A DNA stretch of 64,000 nt from Actinospica acidithermotolerans. Its GTDB lineage: Bacteria > Actinomycetota > Actinomycetes > Streptomycetales > Catenulisporaceae. This document shows, one piece after another, positions 33,832 through 42,141 of the stretch. Position 1 is the stretch's first letter. Every line of letters begins with the position of its first letter. Location of the stretch: the NCBI RefSeq assembly GCF_018139625.1, contig NZ_JAGSOH010000003.1, forward strand, positions 62,001 to 126,000. Reading direction: 5' to 3'. Position numbers and translations under genes: made by a program. Below the pieces are notes generated by a model, which searched no databases, was not told the DNA's origin, and saw only the letters and a program-made list of their open reading frames with translations.

Positions 33832-35994
33832 CTACAGGCGAGACCCCGCCTCAACGGGCACCTCGATCGGTGCCGCCGGTCCTTCGATCCGAAGGAGCCT
33901 CGCCAGCGGCTGCGGCATCCACCAGTTCCAGCGGCCCATGGCCGCGACGAATGCGGGGACTATCAGTGTCCGTACGATCAGGGCGTCGATGAGGATGCCG
34001 GCGCCGATGCCGGTCGCGATGATCTCGACGGTGATGTCGGGGGCGGAGCTGAGCGAGGCGAAGGAGATCGCGAGGATCACGGCGGCGCAGGTGACGAGCC
34101 TTCCGGTACGCGCGAGCGAGCCGATCACCGCCTCGTCGGTCGAGCCGGTGCGGTCGTACTCCTCGCGCATGCGGGCCAGGATGAAGACCTCGTAGTCCAT
34201 GGAGATCCCGAAAAGGAATGCGAAGGCGATGATGGGAATCCAGTTCTGGATGGAGCCGGTAGCCGGCACGCCGTAGATCTGGTTCGAGCCGTGGCCGTTC
34301 TGCCAGAACAGCACCAGGAATCCGAAGGACGCGCCGAGCGAGACCACGTTGACGATCACCGCCTTCGCCGCGAGCACGACGGAGCGGAAGCTGCGCACCA
34401 GCAGGAGGAAGGTGAGGATCGACAGGATGGCGAGCAGGAGCGGGAAGTTGCCGTAGACCGCGTGGTTGAAGTCGACGTTCTGCGCGGTGTTCCCGCCGAC
34501 CTCGACGCCCGGCACGCCGGACAGGGCCGAGCGCAGGCGGGCGACGGTCGCGGTCCCGGCCGACGTGTTGCCCTCGTCGGTGGGCACGACGCTGATCAGG
34601 GCGGCGCCGCCCTGGCGGAACGAACTCGTGGCCGGCGCGAGCACGGTGTAAACGCCTTGGGTCCGACTGGCGATGGCGGCGACCTGGTCGGCGGCCGCCT
34701 GTCCCCCGTGGGTGGTGAGCACCTGGATGGGGAAGACGACCGCGCTCGGCACGCCGGTGGCCTCCAGGCCGTGCAGGGTCCGCGCGGGCACGCCGGTGCC
34801 GCCGAGGGAGTCGGCGCGCGCCGGACCGGTGTTGATCGACAGCGCGGGGGCCGCGAGAAGGAGCACGGCGGCGATGCCGACGGCGCCGGCGATCCACTTG
34901 CGCCGCACGATCACGCGGGTCCAGGCCGCCCAGGCGCGGCTGTAGGTGGTCGAGCCGCTGCGCACGAACCGGCGTCTGTCCAGGGTCGGGCCGAGGGCGG
35001 AGAGAATGATCGGCAGCAGCGTGACGGCCGCGGTGATGGCGGAGAGCGGGATGAGCATGCCGCCGATGCCGATGCCCCGCAGGAACTGAGCCGGCATCAC
35101 GACGAGGCAGAGCAGGCCGATCGCGACGGTCAGCCCGCTGAGCATCACGGCTCGTCCGGCGGTGGGCGCGGCGGCGATGATCGCCTCCTGGTTCGAGCGC
35201 CCGGCTTCGCGTTCCTCGCGCCAGCGGGTGACGAGCAGCAGCGAATAGTCCACGGCGATGCCCAGTCCCATGACCGCGACCAGGTACTGCACCAGGAAGT
35301 TGACGCTCATGAGCTGGGTCTGCGCGAACACGAGCAGCAGGCTGACGAGGATCGAGGGGATCGCGATCAGCAGCGGGACGAGCGCGATCGCGGAGCCGAA
35401 GACGAACAGCAGGACGACGAGGGCGCCGATGCCGCCGATGAGCGTCTCGACCAGGATTCCCGGGCCCCCGCCGGCGCTCGCGCCGCCGACGGTCTGGAGT
35501 TGCTCGAATCCGGTGACCGAGACGGACACTCCGTGCGGGGCGGCGGATTCGAGCGCGCCGGGAATCGCCTCCATGACGCCGGAGCCCGCCGCGACGTCGG
35601 GGTTGGGCATGTCGAACAGGGCCCAGGTGGTGCGGCCGTCGGCGGAGACGAGCTTCGGGTCGCCCGTGTTCGCGTAGTCCGCGACAGCCAGATGACCGGC
35701 GCGGTTCGCGGCGGCGAACGTGCGTGCGGCGATGGCCTGTCCGGTCGCCGTGCGCATGTTCTCGTTCGCCGGGAGTGTCAGGACCGCGATCGTCGGCTGC
35801 TCGTTGCCGTCGATACCGAAGGTCTGCATGATGTGCGCGTTCGCGTCGTAGCCGGCGGTCCCGGGAGTGGCGAGGCTGTGCGAGAGCCGGTTGACGGTGG
35901 TGGTCGCCAGTGCGGCCCCGAGGGCCGCCATCAGCAGCCAGGCGAGAACGACCGCGCGCCGATGGTCGAGGCAGTACCGCGTGATCGAGGTCAC
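33832..35994 (-). CDS. MMPL-family RND transporter
   Basis: A 720-residue paralogue of the MMPL protein encoded next door. N-terminal helix SITRYCLDHRRAVVLAWLLM; motifs GLGIAVDYSLLLVTRWREER and FGISMDYEVFILARMREEYD carry the coupling Asp-Tyr pairs. It probably exports a lipid or hydrophobic small molecule. It follows the cytochrome-like gene by 42 bases and ends at a strong terminator. It belongs to the DedA-cytochrome-MMPL operon, whose promoter matches that of the other MMPL operon. Confidence 0.92.
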   Translation of the reverse strand: MTSITRYCLDHRRAVVLAWLLMAALGAALATTTVNRLSHSLATPGTAGYDANAHIMQTFGIDGNEQPTIAVLTLPANENMRTATGQAIAARTFAAANRAGHLAVADYANTGDPKLVSADGRTTWALFDMPNPDVAAGSGVMEAIPGALESAAPHGVSVSVTGFEQLQTVGGASAGGGPGILVETLIGGIGALVVLLFVFGSAIALVPLLIAIPSILVSLLLVFAQTQLMSVNFLVQYLVAVMGLGIAVDYSLLLVTRWREEREAGRSNQEAIIAAAPTAGRAVMLSGLTVAIGLLCLVVMPAQFLRGIGIGGMLIPLSAITAAVTLLPIILSALGPTLDRRRFVRSGSTTYSRAWAAWTRVIVRRKWIAGAVGIAAVLLLAAPALSINTGPARADSLGGTGVPARTLHGLEATGVPSAVVFPIQVLTTHGGQAAADQVAAIASRTQGVYTVLAPATSSFRQGGAALISVVPTDEGNTSAGTATVARLRSALSGVPGVEVGGNTAQNVDFNHAVYGNFPLLLAILSILTFLLLVRSFRSVVLAAKAVIVNVVSLGASFGFLVLFWQNGHGSNQIYGVPATGSIQNWIPIIAFAFLFGISMDYEVFILARMREEYDRTGSTDEAVIGSLARTGRLVTCAAVILAISFASLSSAPDITVEIIATGIGAGILIDALIVRTLIVPAFVAAMGRWNWWMPQPLARLLRIEGPAAPIEVPVEAGSRL

Positions 35995-36036
35995 GTGTCG
36001 GCCTTTCAGGGATCGAAGATATTCGGTGATGAGCGG

Positions 36037-36678
36037 TCAGTGGTGTTTCGGGAACAGCGCGAGGTAGCTTCCGGCATGGCCGGAGAGGGCGATCGCCAGG
36101 AGCGCGCCGAGAACGAGCGCGCCCAGAACGAGCGCGCGCCGTGCCGCCGCGCCGGGCACGCGGACACCTGCGCGGCCGAGCAGGTCGGCCGCGGCCTGGC
36201 CCACGGCGTCGAGGAAGTGCGGCACGACGTGTGCCACGACGGCCACGAGCCACAGGTAGAAGGTCACCTTGTGCACGTCCAGGGCCAGCGTGTGCAGCGA
36301 GTGCGGTCCGTTGTAGGTCAGAATGCCGCTGCCGACGAGGGCTACGGTCAACACGACGATCACGGGACCGAGGACGCGCAGGTACGTGGGCGGGGCGCCG
36401 CGTCGCCGGTAGTCCGGATCTCCGCGGTAGTACTTGGCCATGCGCCAGCCGGTGCTGCCTAGCTTGACGAGCACGGGCGGGGCGAGCAGGTAGCCGATGA
36501 CGACGTGCGCCGTCAGCACGTTGCGCACACCGAGGATCTCGGTGACGATCTCGGCGGCGAACAGCACAAGCAGCAGTACGCCGGTGAGCGCGGTCAGGCG
36601 CGCGTTGCCCTCGGTCGGATCGGCACTGTGCTCCGGCCGGGCCAGTTGTCCGGGACCGCTGTGCGTAGGGGTGGTCAT
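36037..36678 (-). CDS. b-type-cytochrome-like membrane protein
   Basis: A 213-residue protein with about four or five membrane segments. Histidines sit in or next to membrane helices (LTAHVVIGYLLAPPVLVKLG; LDVHKVTFYLWLVAVVAHVV; PHF), resembling the haem ligands of cytochrome b561/ferric-reductase-like proteins. I cannot assign it more precisely. It overlaps the DedA gene by 4 bases (ATGA) and precedes the MMPL gene, so the three are co-transcribed. It could supply electrons or sense redox state. Confidence 0.7.
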   Translation of the reverse strand: MTTPTHSGPGQLARPEHSADPTEGNARLTALTGVLLLVLFAAEIVTEILGVRNVLTAHVVIGYLLAPPVLVKLGSTGWRMAKYYRGDPDYRRRGAPPTYLRVLGPVIVVLTVALVGSGILTYNGPHSLHTLALDVHKVTFYLWLVAVVAHVVPHFLDAVGQAAADLLGRAGVRVPGAAARRALVLGALVLGALLAIALSGHAGSYLALFPKHH

Positions 36679-37346
36679 CGTGTATCCGCCAATTCAGCGA
36701 CGGGAACAGGGGCGGGCGCTTGCTCGTCGGGGTACGCCGCGTCGGCACGCGCCTCGAGGCTGCGCATCGATCGTTTGACCAGGAGGCCGACCACGACGGA
36801 GAGCGCGATCGAGACGCCCACGCCGATGAATGTCAGCGCACTACCGAGCCCGCTCGCCGCGCCGCCGAGGCCGTAGGCACCGAACGCGATCGCGGGGGCC
36901 CACACCAACGCGCCGGCGGCGTTCGCCACGACGAATCCGGGCCGCCTCATCGCGACCATCCCGGCGATGAACGCGGCATACGTGCGTAGGCCGGATATGA
37001 ACCTCGAGTAGAAGACGACCGTGCCGCCGTGGCGGTCGAAGAGGTATCGGCCGACCTTGAGCCTGCGCGGTGTCAGTCCGACGTGGCGTCCGTAGCGTCG
37101 CGCCAACCGCGCTCCGCCGCGTCGGCCGATCCAGTAGCCGATGTTGTCACCGATGACAGCGGCCCCGGCGGCCACGGCCGCGATCACCGCGATGTTCAGC
37201 CGGTGCGTGGAGCCCGCGTAGAGCGCCGCCGCGATCAGGGTGGTCTCCCCCGGCATCGGGACGCCCAGGCTCTCGACCGCGATGAAGACGAATACCGCGA
37301 GATAGCCGTACGACTGGAGCAAGTGGTTGATCAGTGCCAAGCTCAT
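36675..37346 (-). CDS. DedA-family membrane protein
   Basis: A 223-residue membrane protein. Hallmarks are FVFIAVESLGVPMPGETTLI near the N terminus, GDNIGYWIGRRGG and FDRHGGTVVFYSRFISGLRT with the conserved basic and aromatic residues. Recent work links DedA proteins to recycling of lipid carriers and membrane homeostasis. The predicted transcription start (7 bases after the -10 TAGCCT at 37358-37353) falls on or next to the ATG, and no ribosome-binding site is seen, so the mRNA is probably leaderless. Confidence 0.9.
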   Translation of the reverse strand: MSLALINHLLQSYGYLAVFVFIAVESLGVPMPGETTLIAAALYAGSTHRLNIAVIAAVAAGAAVIGDNIGYWIGRRGGARLARRYGRHVGLTPRRLKVGRYLFDRHGGTVVFYSRFISGLRTYAAFIAGMVAMRRPGFVVANAAGALVWAPAIAFGAYGLGGAASGLGSALTFIGVGVSIALSVVVGLLVKRSMRSLEARADAAYPDEQAPAPVPVAELADTR

Positions 37347-37352
37347 ACGGGC

Positions 37353-37385
37353 AGGCTAGGAAATAGTTCCTTTCAGAACGCTTAC
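37353..37385 (-). promoter_or_regulatory. Promoter of the DedA-cytochrome-MMPL operon with a response-regulator box
   Basis: On the minus strand GTAAGCGTTCTGAAAGG (37385-37369) is followed after exactly 10 bases by TAGCCT (37358-37353). It matches the promoter at 33664-33696 at 14 of 17 box positions, with the same spacing and the same -10. It very likely binds the response regulator encoded at 30792-31469. Confidence 0.6.
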
Positions 37386-37435
37386 CGCGCTCTTCCGAAC
37401 AGAGCAGCGCGGCTCCGGCGCGGCGGTTACGCGGT

Positions 37436-38401
37436 TTACGCAGCGGGTTGAGCCGCGAGGGCGCGCAGGAGCCCGTCGACGGCGAGGTGGGACATGCGCT
37501 CGCGGGTGCGGGCGGTGGCGCTGCCCGCGTGCGCTGTGAGGACGACGCGCTCGGTCCGCTCGAGCAGGACAGGGTGGACGCGGGGCTCATGCTCGAACAC
37601 GTCGAGGGCGGCGCCCGCGATCCTGCCGGCGACCAGCGCCTCTGCGAGCGCCGCCTCGTCGATGAGCGGACCGCGCGAAGTGTTGATCAAGTAGGCGTGC
37701 GGCTGCATCATCGCGAGCGCCCTGGCGTCGATGATGTGGTGGGTGTCCTCGGTGAGCGGCGCGTGCAGGCTCACGAAATCCGAGGACTTGAGAAGCTCGG
37801 ACAGCGGCGCGTGGCGGGCCTCGAGCTGCGCGGGCAGATCGGTGCGCGGTCGCCGCGAGTGATAGAGCACGGACATCCCGAAGGCGGCGGCGCGGCGGCC
37901 GACGGCCTGGCCTATGCGTCCCATGCCGACGATTCCGAGCGTCGCCCCCGCGATGTCCGCGCCCATGAGTTCGTCCAGCAGCTTCCAGCCGTGGAAGCCG
38001 CCTGAGCGGATGAGCGCGTCGGACTCGGTGATGCGGCGGGCAACGGCCATGAGCAACGCGAAGGTGAGGTCGGCGGTCGCCTCGGTCAGCACGTCCGGGG
38101 TGTTGACGACGTGCACGCCGTGGACGCGTGCGGCCTCCAGATCGATGTGGTCCATGCCCGCGGAGACGGTCGCCACGACGCGAAGGCCGGGCTGGGACAG
38201 CACGTGCTCGTCCACCCGGTCGGTCAGCTGGCAGACCAAGGCCTGCGCTTCACCGAGCCGCTGGACGATCTCGTCCGAGGTCAGCGGCACCGGGCTGGCC
38301 AGGTCCGTCACCTCGAGTCCCGCGGACACCATTTTCGCCGAAGCGCTGCGATGGATGGGCTGGGTGACGAGCACCGCCGGACGGCGCGAGACGGGGGTCA
38401 T
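37436..38401 (-). CDS. D-isomer-specific 2-hydroxyacid dehydrogenase
   Basis: A 321-residue NAD(P)-dependent dehydrogenase. The Rossmann motif is LGIVGMGRIGQAVGRRAAAF. Catalytic residues are visible: Arg in NTSRGPLIDEAAL, Glu in VFEHEPRVHP and His in VLTAHAGSATA. The family interconverts 2-oxo acids and D-2-hydroxy acids such as glyoxylate/hydroxypyruvate. It overlaps the GntR gene by 4 bases and is divergent from the ABC/hydantoinase operon. It could therefore reduce a 2-oxo product of that pathway or oxidise the substrate. Confidence 0.9.
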   Translation of the reverse strand: MTPVSRRPAVLVTQPIHRSASAKMVSAGLEVTDLASPVPLTSDEIVQRLGEAQALVCQLTDRVDEHVLSQPGLRVVATVSAGMDHIDLEAARVHGVHVVNTPDVLTEATADLTFALLMAVARRITESDALIRSGGFHGWKLLDELMGADIAGATLGIVGMGRIGQAVGRRAAAFGMSVLYHSRRPRTDLPAQLEARHAPLSELLKSSDFVSLHAPLTEDTHHIIDARALAMMQPHAYLINTSRGPLIDEAALAEALVAGRIAGAALDVFEHEPRVHPVLLERTERVVLTAHAGSATARTRERMSHLAVDGLLRALAAQPAA

Positions 38402-39114
38402 GCGGTGATACGTCCTTCCTCGTGGCCGGTGGCCGCCTCGTCGGCTCCGGCGAGCAGCAGGTCGACGCCGGCGACGGCGTGGCGCCGGAACGTCCGTTCG
38501 ACGGCGTCGGGGTCGCGGCTGCGCAGCGCCTCGAGGATGTCGCGGTGGCCCTGGATGCGGCGCGCCGCGACGTCGGGGTGCAGGCGCATCGACTCGATCG
38601 AGCGGGCACGGCGCTCCTGACCCATGAAACCCACGCTCTGGATCAGTCCGCGCAGTGTGGCGTTGCCCGCGGCCCGTTCGATCTCCTGGTCGAACTCGCG
38701 GGCGAGGCGCAGGTACTCGGCGACTGTGCGCACCCGGGCCGAGCCGAGCGCGTCGACGATCGAGGCCATCCGATCCAGCGCCGCCTCGTCGAGCTTGAGG
38801 GTGGCGAAGCGCGCTTCGAGGGCGCGCAGTGCGGCGCCGGTGAGAAGCAGTTCGTGAAGGGACTCCGGCGAATGCTCGACGACGCGGAGCTCACGCGCGG
38901 AGACCCGTTCGATCAGGCCGTCCTGCTCGAGTCTGCGCAGCGCTTCGCGGACCGGGGTGGGGCTGACGTTCAGGCGGGCGGCCAGTCCGCGCTCGGTCAC
39001 CCGCTCGCCGGATGCGAACGTGCCGGTCGCGATGCCTTCGCGGATGGCCTGGTAGGCCTGGTCCGCGAGCGACCGGCTGCGCTGGAGCAGCGGTAGTTCC
39101 GGCGCGTCACTCAT
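38398..39114 (-). CDS. GntR-family (FadR/FCD subfamily) repressor
   Basis: A 238-residue regulator. The winged helix is clear (VTERGLAARLNVSPTPVREA, then LRRLEQDGLIERV), followed by the helical FCD ligand-binding domain (residues about 85-225), which usually senses carboxylates through a metal site. It is divergent from the ABC/hydantoinase operon. TGCTATAGCA-type boxes lie in the shared promoter region, including one (39162-39171) upstream of its own start, so it is probably autoregulated. The ligand is probably an organic acid of the pathway. Confidence 0.92.
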   Translation of the reverse strand: MSDAPELPLLQRSRSLADQAYQAIREGIATGTFASGERVTERGLAARLNVSPTPVREALRRLEQDGLIERVSARELRVVEHSPESLHELLLTGAALRALEARFATLKLDEAALDRMASIVDALGSARVRTVAEYLRLAREFDQEIERAAGNATLRGLIQSVGFMGQERRARSIESMRLHPDVAARRIQGHRDILEALRSRDPDAVERTFRRHAVAGVDLLLAGADEAATGHEEGRITA

Positions 39115-39161
39115 CGGGGTCCTTCCGTCAAACGTCCCTGGTCGGCGGCCACGCTACCACT

Positions 39162-39293
39162 TGCTATGGCGAGTCGCACGGCAGTGCCATGCGCTCCGAG
39201 CTGCGGACGTGGCGGCGGGCTCGAGTGGGTTGACAAGTCATGCGGTAGCACATAGCGTGCGCTGTCATATGCTATAGCAACGATGCTATAGCG
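39162..39293 (+). promoter_or_regulatory. GntR-controlled promoter of the ABC/AtuA/hydantoinase operon
   Basis: TTGACA (39230-39235), a 17-base spacer and TAGCGT (39253-39258) form a good housekeeping promoter. Operators of the TGCTATAGCA type occur at 39270-39279 (perfect palindrome) and 39284-39293, just downstream of the predicted start, and as TGCGGTAGCA at 39241-39250, between the -35 and -10. TGCTATGGCG at 39162-39171 lies near the GntR gene. The arrangement predicts repression of the operon by the divergent GntR protein. Confidence 0.7.
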
Positions 39294-39307
39294 AGAAGGA
39301 GGTTACT

Positions 39308-40426
39308 ATGCGCATGCCAGGAAAAGCCGTGCTCGCCGGCGGCACCGCCCTCGCGGTCTGCGCCGCCCTCGCCGCCTGCTCGACCGGCACATCGGCGCCG
39401 GCGTCCTCGGCCACGACCCTTTCCGCGCCCGAATCGGTCGCCTCTCTGCAGCAGAAGGCCGCGTCCGAGAAGGGCCTCGTCGTCTACGCCAACGTGCCGA
39501 ACCAGTACTTCCAGCCGGTGATCGCCGCCTTCAACAAGCAGTACCCGAAGATCCAGGTCCAGGTCACCACGCTCGACGACCACGCGATCTTCTCCAAGTA
39601 CGAGGCCGAGGCCGCGCAGGGCGCCCGCACCGCGGATCTGCTCGTCGCCAGCGCCCCGGCCTCGTGGGTCGAGGCCGAGCAGAACGGCGTGCCCGCCGCC
39701 GTCACGCCCGCGGGTCTCGGAGCGTTCCCGTCGTGGGTGAATCAGGGACACGGCGTGTACGTGATGTCGGCCGAGCCGATGCTGCTCGGCTACAACGAGA
39801 AGCTGCTCTCCGCATCGCAGGTCCCGCACACCTGGTCGCAGCTCGCCGCGGACGCGAAGGCGGATCCGTCGCGGTACCGCATGGTCTCGTACCCGATCAC
39901 CAACACGCTCGACTACGCCGGCGTCTACGGTCTCGAGCACCTGATGGGAGGCGAGAAGACCATGAACATATTCGCCGCGCTGGCACCGGTCACCACGACC
40001 TACAACGAGGGCCTCGACCAGCTTCAGCAGGTGGTGCGTGGTTCGGCTTCGCTCAGCTACATGACCTCCGGCCTCGCGCAGGGCGCCCTCAGCCAGTACA
40101 AGGGCCTGGCCGGCTACACGTTCATGCAGGACGGCACTCCCCTGGTCCCGCGGGCCGTCTCGGTCACCGCGAAGGCGTCGAGTCCGGCGTCTGCGCAGTT
40201 GTTCCTCGACTTCCTCTACAGCGAGGCCGGGCAGCAGGCGCTGTGCGCCGGCGGTTTCGAGGCGACGATGAACGGCTTCCAGCCTGCGAACGGCTGCACC
40301 GCGTCGCTCACCTCTCTCGCGAAGGAGGTGCCCGCGAGTTCGACGTACCTGGTGCCGATCGACCAGGCGGTGCTCGACCAGCAGCCCGAGATCACCTCCG
40401 AGTGGAACCGGGTGTTCCACCGGTGA
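39308..40426 (+). CDS. ABC transporter substrate-binding lipoprotein (Fbp/PotD-like cluster)
   Basis: A 372-residue exported protein. The signal peptide has a lipobox (CAALAACSTG, Cys at about residue 26). The mature part starts LVVYANVPNQYFQPVIAAFN and continues YPKIQVQVTTLDDHAIFSKY, the fold used for iron, polyamine and 2-aminoethylphosphonate-type ligands. AGAAGGAGG is a strong ribosome-binding site before the ATG. It is the first gene of the large catabolic operon. The ligand is probably the pathway substrate rather than iron, judging by the genes downstream. Confidence 0.9.
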   Translation: MRMPGKAVLAGGTALAVCAALAACSTGTSAPASSATTLSAPESVASLQQKAASEKGLVVYANVPNQYFQPVIAAFNKQYPKIQVQVTTLDDHAIFSKYEAEAAQGARTADLLVASAPASWVEAEQNGVPAAVTPAGLGAFPSWVNQGHGVYVMSAEPMLLGYNEKLLSASQVPHTWSQLAADAKADPSRYRMVSYPITNTLDYAGVYGLEHLMGGEKTMNIFAALAPVTTTYNEGLDQLQQVVRGSASLSYMTSGLAQGALSQYKGLAGYTFMQDGTPLVPRAVSVTAKASSPASAQLFLDFLYSEAGQQALCAGGFEATMNGFQPANGCTASLTSLAKEVPASSTYLVPIDQAVLDQQPEITSEWNRVFHR

Positions 40427-42141
40427 CCACGCTCGAGCTCCCCGCGACGGTCCGACGGCCGCGCGTCCCCGCCTCCTTCGGACAGGCGGCGGTCGGCGCG
40501 CTGGTCGTCGGGCTGGTCGTGGGTCCGTTCATCCCGCTGGTGTACTCCTCGATCCGCAGCAAGGCGCTCTACCTGCCGGGCGGGACGTTCAGCCTCGCCG
40601 GCTACCGGACGCTGTTCGCCGACCCGGCGTACTGGACGGCCGTCAAGAACACGCTGCTGTTCGCCGTGAGCACCACGACGCTCGCGGTCGTCGGCGGCAC
40701 GCTGCACGCGATCCTGTGCACGCGCACCGACCTGCCCGGCCGCCGGGCCTACGGCCTGCTGCTGACGGCGCCGATCGTCGTCCCGCCGCTCGGGCTGGTC
40801 GTGGGCTGGCTGACGATCTACGGCCAGGGCGGCTACCTCACCCAACTGGTGAGCAGGAATCTCCACCTGCCCGTGTGGAACCTCTCCTCGATCCCGGGGA
40901 TGTCGCTGTTCGGCGCGGTCGTGACGCTGCCGATCGCCTATCTGACCGTGCGGGCCGCGCTCTCAGGCACCGACTCGTCGCTGGAGGACGCCGCGCGCAG
41001 CGCCGGCGCCGGTCCGCTGCGGGTGGTCGGCCGGATCACGCTGCCGATGCTGCGCCCTGCCATGCTCAACTGCACGGTGCTGATCTTCTCGCTGTGCCTG
41101 GAGATCCTCGGAATCCCGCTGTTCCTCGGCGGACCGTCCGGCATCGACTTCTATGCCAGCTACCTCTACCGGTCCTGGAGCAACAGCGCGACCCCGGACC
41201 CGCCGTTCGTCAGTGCGGGCGCGGTACTGCTGCTCGTCGTGGTGTCGCTGCTGCTGTTCCTGCGCTCGCGCCTGTCGGGTGCCGAGCAGCGGTTCGTCGC
41301 GGTCGGCACTCGCGGCGGCGGCCTCCGGCGGCCGTTGGAGCTCGGGCGCTGGCGCCGGCCGGCGTCGGCCGCGGTGGGCGCGTTCATCGGCGTCACCAGC
41401 GTCATTCCGCTCATCGGGCTGATCCTGATGTCATTCGTCAGGGTTCTGACGACATTGGAAGCGCCCTGGCGGCTGGCGACCTCGGACAACTGGCGCGCGG
41501 TGGCCACCGATCCGGCGCTGCGCCGGGCGATCACCGACAGCCTGCTGATCGCGGTCGGCGGCGGGGCGGTCAGCGTCGCGCTGGTCGCCGTGGCCGCACT
41601 GGTCGCGCACCGATCGCGGTTCCCGCTGCGCACGGTGCTCGCCCCGACGCTGATGTATCCGCGCGCGGTGCCCGGGGTCATCCTCGGCATCGGATTCTTC
41701 TGGACCTATCTGATGTTCACGCCCGGCTCCCTCGTGCGCAACAACCTGTGGGGCGAGGCGATCGCGCTGTGTGTCAGGAACCTGACGCTCGCGTACGTGG
41801 TGATCCAGCCGAGCCTCGCGCGGCTCAGCGAGGAGCTCGACCGCGCCGGGCGGGCGGCCGGGGCCGGGTGGTGGACGATCGCGCGGCGGATCCTGCTGCC
41901 GATGCTGCGTCCGGCGCTGCTGGCCGCATTCGTCCTGATGTTCATCACGCTGCTCGGCGACTACGACCCGGTGGTCTTCCTGCAGAAGCCGGGAACCGAG
42001 GTGCTCGGCGTGACCATGCTGCAGTACTGGAGCACGGGTGTGCAGGGGCCGGTGGCCGCCCTCGCCGTGATCCAGGTCGTCCTGACCGCGGCCGTGCTGC
42101 TGATCGGCGCGCGCGCACTCCGGAGAGCCTCACATGCCTGA
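40423..42141 (+). CDS. ABC transporter permease, fused two-domain type
   Basis: A 572-residue permease with about 12 membrane segments in two homologous halves. Each half has the inner-membrane EAA loop: LEDAARSAGAGPLRVVGRIT and LDRAGRAAGAGWWTIARRIL. This is the AfuB/SfuB/PhnU-type fused permease that pairs with PotA-type ATPases. The GTG start overlaps the binding-protein stop (GTGA), and its stop overlaps the ATPase start by 8 bases, so translation is coupled across the transporter genes. Confidence 0.9.
   Translation: MTTLELPATVRRPRVPASFGQAAVGALVVGLVVGPFIPLVYSSIRSKALYLPGGTFSLAGYRTLFADPAYWTAVKNTLLFAVSTTTLAVVGGTLHAILCTRTDLPGRRAYGLLLTAPIVVPPLGLVVGWLTIYGQGGYLTQLVSRNLHLPVWNLSSIPGMSLFGAVVTLPIAYLTVRAALSGTDSSLEDAARSAGAGPLRVVGRITLPMLRPAMLNCTVLIFSLCLEILGIPLFLGGPSGIDFYASYLYRSWSNSATPDPPFVSAGAVLLLVVVSLLLFLRSRLSGAEQRFVAVGTRGGGLRRPLELGRWRRPASAAVGAFIGVTSVIPLIGLILMSFVRVLTTLEAPWRLATSDNWRAVATDPALRRAITDSLLIAVGGGAVSVALVAVAALVAHRSRFPLRTVLAPTLMYPRAVPGVILGIGFFWTYLMFTPGSLVRNNLWGEAIALCVRNLTLAYVVIQPSLARLSEELDRAGRAAGAGWWTIARRILLPMLRPALLAAFVLMFITLLGDYDPVVFLQKPGTEVLGVTMLQYWSTGVQGPVAALAVIQVVLTAAVLLIGARALRRASHA

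Noticed and set aside
33550-36462. A 970-codon open frame on the plus strand
   Set aside because: It is antisense to the second MMPL and cytochrome-like genes. The composition (Gly/Asp/Arg/His-rich) is a shadow.
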